64,000 nucleotides of DNA from Limnohabitans sp. Jir72 (GTDB lineage Bacteria > Pseudomonadota > Gammaproteobacteria > Burkholderiales > Burkholderiaceae_C), in NCBI RefSeq assembly GCF_003063575.1, contig NZ_NESC01000010.1, forward strand, positions 1 to 64,000, given 5' to 3'. Both the position numbers and the translations under genes were made by a program. A model generated the notes under the pieces. It was not told where the DNA came from, searched no databases, and saw only the letters and a list, made by a program, of their open reading frames with translations. This document shows, in pieces, positions 60,948 to 64,000 of the stretch (the first letter of the stretch is position 1; the number at the start of each line of letters is the position of its first letter).

Positions 60948-60961
60948 CAAAGTCTCCTGTT

Positions 60962-62122
60962 TCAATCGTTGCCCAGCCCGATGGGGTTGGCTTGTCTTTT
61001 TTCCACGGCATGGCGGATCAGGGATGCGGTTCTGAAAATGCCGTGCGCGAATTTGTTGTAAGGCAGCGTGGCAAACAGGGCCATCACCGCGCCCAAGTGC
61101 ACCACCAGCCAAGTGGGCATGCTGCTGTGGCCGCGTGCCAGCCACAAGCCCAGGCCCGAGAGGCTGATGACAAACAGCAGCGCGATGAAGCCCAGGTCCA
61201 TTGGCTTTTGCGCGGCGTCGCCTTGCAAGGGGTGGCGTTGCAAGTTGAGCTTGAACAGGCCTGCGCTGCCCACAAGCAGACTCACGCCACCGATCACACC
61301 CAAAACCTTGGGCAAGCTGGGCAGGTCGTAAGGTGCGGGCAGATTCAGCACGTAGTGGTAAAGCGTGGCCACGCTGGTGGCGGCAAAGCACAGCATGAAG
61401 CCGTAAAAGGTCAGGTGGTGTGCGCGTTTGCGAGACAGCGTGAATTCGTCGTCGGCGTTGTTGCAGCCTTCGCCATGGCCACCGTCAAGGTACTTCAGGC
61501 GCAGTGCGTCGTGCGCCGCTTCGGCCGCGGCTGGCGCGGTGACGGCCGCGCCGCTGGTGGCGGGTGTGATCTCACGCCAAAAGCGCCTCACGCCCATGGC
61601 CAGGGCCAGCACGGCCCACAAGAAGATCGGGGCGAACAGACTGACCAACAAGTTGTGAGGGAAGATGCCGTAGAAATTCTCGGCAGGCCCTGCTGATGCG
61701 CTTTGCTGTGCCAGCCACAGGAACAAAGCCAGGCCCGCCGCCAAAGCCAGACTGAGTACCAGGCCATTGCGTTTGTAGAGCTGACCCAGAGGCGCAGGCC
61801 AGGCGTAGTCCGCATAGGTTTGCACCCGCAACTTGGCCATGGCTTGTGGGATGTTCACGCCAAAATCGTGCGGTGGCGCGTATTGGCAGGCGTGCAGACA
61901 GGCCCCGCAGTTGTGGCACAGGTTGGCCATGAAATGCAGATCGGCGTGCGCAAAAGACAGGCGGCGCGTCATGGCAGGGAAGACGGCACAAAAGCCTTCG
62001 CAATAGCGACAGGCGTTGCAGATCTGCAGCTGCCGAGCAGCTTCGCTCTCGGCTTCGGTGGGGGCCCATTGGCCGTTGGCCAGCGCCTTGGCTTCTTGTG
62101 TGAGCTGTTGCAGCGTGCTCAT
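60962..62122 (-). CDS. tcuB: Tricarballylate utilisation iron-sulfur membrane protein TcuB (CitB type)
   Basis: TcuB reoxidises the FAD of TcuA and passes electrons to the quinone pool. The 386-residue protein has an N-terminal soluble part with two ferredoxin-like 4Fe-4S motifs ([15 protein letters not shown] near residue 35 and [16 protein letters not shown] near residue 69). About six transmembrane helices follow, with a histidine-rich loop ([27 protein letters not shown]). It overlaps tcuA by four bases. The pair with TcuA supports the assignment. Confidence 0.92.
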   Translation of the reverse strand: MSTLQQLTQEAKALANGQWAPTEAESEAARQLQICNACRYCEGFCAVFPAMTRRLSFAHADLHFMANLCHNCGACLHACQYAPPHDFGVNIPQAMAKLRVQTYADYAWPAPLGQLYKRNGLVLSLALAAGLALFLWLAQQSASAGPAENFYGIFPHNLLVSLFAPIFLWAVLALAMGVRRFWREITPATSGAAVTAPAAAEAAHDALRLKYLDGGHGEGCNNADDEFTLSRKRAHHLTFYGFMLCFAATSVATLYHYVLNLPAPYDLPSLPKVLGVIGGVSLLVGSAGLFKLNLQRHPLQGDAAQKPMDLGFIALLFVISLSGLGLWLARGHSSMPTWLVVHLGAVMALFATLPYNKFAHGIFRTASLIRHAVEKRQANPIGLGND

Positions 62123-63519
62123 GCTTGTGCTCCTTGACGGAGTGCAGCCTGGGCCGCTTGCGTGCCCGCGATGCGGCCAAAGGCGGTGCCGATCGACATG
62201 CCCACGCCTGCGGTGTAGCCCTTGCCCAGCACATTGCCCGCCATCATCTCGCCCGCCACGAACAGGTTGTCGCTGGGCACGCCGCCAAAGCGCACGGCTG
62301 CGGTGTCGTCGGTCTCGAGGCCCAGGTAAGTGAAAGTCACGCCGGGCCGCACGGCGTAGGCGTAAAAGGGTCCGGTATCGATGGTGCGGGCCCAGTGGGT
62401 TTTGGCTGGCGTCACGCCTTCGGTGTGGCAGTCGTCCAGCGTGGTGTGGTCAAAAGTGCCCATGCGGCAAGCCGCGTTGTAGCTGTTCAAAGTTTGCATG
62501 AAGGTGTCCACATCCAACCCGATTTTTTGGGCCAATTCGGGCAAAGTGTCGGCTTTGACGCCATCGAACACCGGGGGCATGAAGCGGCCAATGGCCTTGC
62601 TGTCGATGATCGAGTAAGCCGTTTGACCGGGTTGTTGGGCGACCAAGCGGCCCCAGATGGCGTAGCGCTTGGGCCAGAAGTCTTCGCCTTCGTCGTAAAA
62701 ACGCTGGGCCTCGGTGTTGACCACCACGCCCAGCGACACGCAGTCGATGCGGGTGCAAATGCCGCCGTCGTAGAGCGGCGCGCGGGCGTCGATCGCCACC
62801 ATGTGCGCCTGTGTCGCGTCGCCAATCGGGTCAGCGCCTTGGGCCAGCATGTGTTTGAGCAGCACGCCTTGGTTGTAGCGGGTGCCGCGGATCAAAAAGT
62901 TGTCGGCAGGCCACTCGCCCCGCTCGTTCTGGCCCCAGGCTTCGCGTAGCCACTCGCGGTTGGACTCAAAGCCCCCGGCGGCCAGCACACAGGTTTTGGC
63001 GGTGAGGCGTTCGTTGCCGACCCAGGCGGCCACGAAGCGGCCGTTCTCGATTTCGAGCCGCTCCACAGGTGCGTTGTAGCGGATTTGCACGCCGAGTTTT
63101 TCGGCGCTGCGGTAGTAAGCGTTGACCAAGGCCTTGCCCCCGCCCATGAAGAAGGCGTTGGTGCGGGCCACATGCAGCGCGCCCGACAGCGGCGGCTGAA
63201 AGTGCACACCGTGTTGTCGCATCCAATCGCGGCAGGTGCTCGACGCGCGGATGGTCAGGCGGGCCAATTTTTCATTGGTGATGCCGCCGGTGACCTTGAG
63301 CAGGTCTTGCCAGAATTCTTCTTCGGGGTAGGCCTCGACCAGCACGTCTTGCGGGGCATCGTGCATGCAGCGCAGGTTGCGGGTGTGGCCCGAATTGCCA
63401 CCGCGCCACTCGCGCGGTGCGGCTTCGAGCAGCGTCACGCTGGCGCCCGCTTCGGCGGCCATCAGGGCCGCGCACAAGGCGGCATTGCCGCCACCAATCA
63501 CCAGCACGTCGGTGCCCAT
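62119..63519 (-). CDS. tcuA: FAD-dependent tricarballylate dehydrogenase TcuA
   Basis: TcuA oxidises tricarballylate to cis-aconitate, allowing growth on that compound. The 466-residue flavoprotein of the fumarate-reductase/succinate-dehydrogenase class begins [28 protein letters not shown], has [17 protein letters not shown] and a C-terminal FAD-site [31 protein letters not shown] (core [13 protein letters not shown]). The order tcuR-tcuA-tcuB is as in enterobacteria. Substrate could also be a related tricarboxylate. Confidence 0.92.
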   Translation of the reverse strand: MGTDVLVIGGGNAALCAALMAAEAGASVTLLEAAPREWRGGNSGHTRNLRCMHDAPQDVLVEAYPEEEFWQDLLKVTGGITNEKLARLTIRASSTCRDWMRQHGVHFQPPLSGALHVARTNAFFMGGGKALVNAYYRSAEKLGVQIRYNAPVERLEIENGRFVAAWVGNERLTAKTCVLAAGGFESNREWLREAWGQNERGEWPADNFLIRGTRYNQGVLLKHMLAQGADPIGDATQAHMVAIDARAPLYDGGICTRIDCVSLGVVVNTEAQRFYDEGEDFWPKRYAIWGRLVAQQPGQTAYSIIDSKAIGRFMPPVFDGVKADTLPELAQKIGLDVDTFMQTLNSYNAACRMGTFDHTTLDDCHTEGVTPAKTHWARTIDTGPFYAYAVRPGVTFTYLGLETDDTAAVRFGGVPSDNLFVAGEMMAGNVLGKGYTAGVGMSIGTAFGRIAGTQAAQAALRQGAQA

Positions 63520-63589
63520 GTCACATCCTTGTTTGTCTTTTCAGGGCGCAGTGTCGGTGAAACGCCTGAATTTGTGAAATGAAATATTT

Positions 63590-63605
63590 ACGCAAATTAT
63601 TGCGT
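63590..63605. promoter_or_regulatory. Palindromic candidate LysR-type box upstream of tcuA
   Basis: ACGCAA (63590-63595), ATTA, TTGCGT (63600-63605) form a palindrome in the 100-base gap between the LysR gene and tcuA, about 71 bases upstream of the tcuA start codon and in an AT-rich stretch. Its position fits a LysR-type activation site, but no footprint is known. Confidence 0.4.
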
Positions 63606-63619
63606 TTGGCGCATCAATC

Positions 63620-64000
63620 TTATCGGCGGCGTTTGCCGAAGTGGGTCAAGGTCAGTTGGTGAAAGTTTTCTGCTGCCAGCGACAGGCTGGGCTGCTTGCG
63701 GCGCAGCAGGGTCACGCGCCGCTTGACCACCGGCCCGGTCAGCGGAATTTTGACCACATGGGGCCGGTCGCCATTTTCAAAGGTGGACGACGGCAAGATG
63801 GCGCAGCCCACGCCTGCGGCCACCAGGTTGATGGCGGTGGCGTGGTGCTGCACCTCGTAGTGGCCGCTCAGTCGGATGCCGCGTTGGCCCAGTTGGTAGT
63901 CCAGGAACATCCGGGTGGCCATGAAGCTGCTCACCACAATCAGGTCCACGCTTTGCAGGTCGGTCCAGCTGACCGTGCGCCTGTCTTGCAGCGCATGGGG
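63620..64000 (-). CDS. LysR-family regulator, C-terminal part (TcuR-like), cut by window end
   Basis: The last 127 residues are visible, running from PHALQDRRTVSWTDLQSVDL through FMATRMFLDYQLGQRGIRLSG, a LysR substrate-binding domain including LVAAGVGCAILPSSTF, the usual C-terminal effector loop. The N-terminal helix-turn-helix lies beyond position 64000. Position directly upstream of tcuA and on the same strand suggests the role of TcuR, which responds to tricarballylate. Confidence 0.85.
   Translation of the reverse strand, partial: PHALQDRRTVSWTDLQSVDLIVVSSFMATRMFLDYQLGQRGIRLSGHYEVQHHATAINLVAAGVGCAILPSSTFENGDRPHVVKIPLTGPVVKRRVTLLRRKQPSLSLAAENFHQLTLTHFGKRRR

Overview
The window looks like the chromosome of a betaproteobacterium of the order Burkholderiales, most likely family Comamonadaceae. 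This rests on the gene content and order (recG-oxyR, pyk-fba-purC, purE-purK-sua5, a DUF3422 protein, a Bug-type tctC beside tcuAB), on the high-GC codon use, and on the dispersed short palindromic repeats. The genus cannot be fixed from sequence reading alone. I saw no rRNA or tRNA gene.

Layout. 1-682: right end of an IS3/IS150-group insertion sequence, cut by the window edge, lying directly upstream of recG. 731-22069: mainly housekeeping genes. These are recG-oxyR, a fatty-acid desaturase, pyk, fba, purC, a Mpo1-like protein, a CnoX-like thioredoxin, purE-purK, sua5, OmpW with a GDSL lipoprotein, SemiSWEET, dacB, two EamA exporters, tsaB-rimI, a family-4 uracil-DNA glycosylase and pyrF. 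purK carries an apparent in-frame repeat insertion.

22098-36201 is a defence island. It begins with a HEPN/MNT toxin-antitoxin pair and an orphan BrnA-type antitoxin that diverges from cas1. A complete type I-F CRISPR-Cas locus follows: cas1, a cas2-cas3 fusion, csy1-csy4 and a 45-repeat array. The cas operon is split between cas2-3 and csy1 by a two-gene module: an HTH-ImmA/IrrE metallopeptidase overlapping a PIN-domain protein. The module has its own promoter-like sequence, and that promoter sits inside a perfect 9-bp inverted repeat. All genes from cas1 to csy4 are co-oriented. Interference-complex expression could therefore depend partly on a toxin-antitoxin-like switch. This is the most unusual arrangement in the window.

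36231-47729 is oxidative and lipid metabolism. It holds an acyl-CoA dehydrogenase, two glutathione transferases, a tandem REP-like repeat block (seven direct copies plus one inverted copy) and a five-gene operon. The operon encodes an acyl-CoA ligase, a GMC alcohol dehydrogenase, an unrecognised membrane-anchored protein, a 54-residue rubredoxin and a desaturase/hydroxylase-like membrane di-iron enzyme. A divergent AraC-type regulator lies next to it, with repeated operator-like boxes between. Together they look like an inducible pathway taking a hydrophobic substrate through an alcohol to an acyl-CoA. An EstB-like serine hydrolase follows.

47872-59048 is mixed: MerR regulator, CYTH protein, cytochrome b561, glutaredoxin-like protein, uvrA, an unusual repeat-bearing cyclophilin lipoprotein, an MFS transporter, ssb, a TehA/SLAC1-type transporter and DUF3422. 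59159-64000 is a tricarballylate/citrate-type utilisation cluster: a LysR regulator cut by the window end, tcuA, tcuB, a Bug-type binding protein and a ModA-like binding protein. Functions were assigned by reading motifs; no database search was run.
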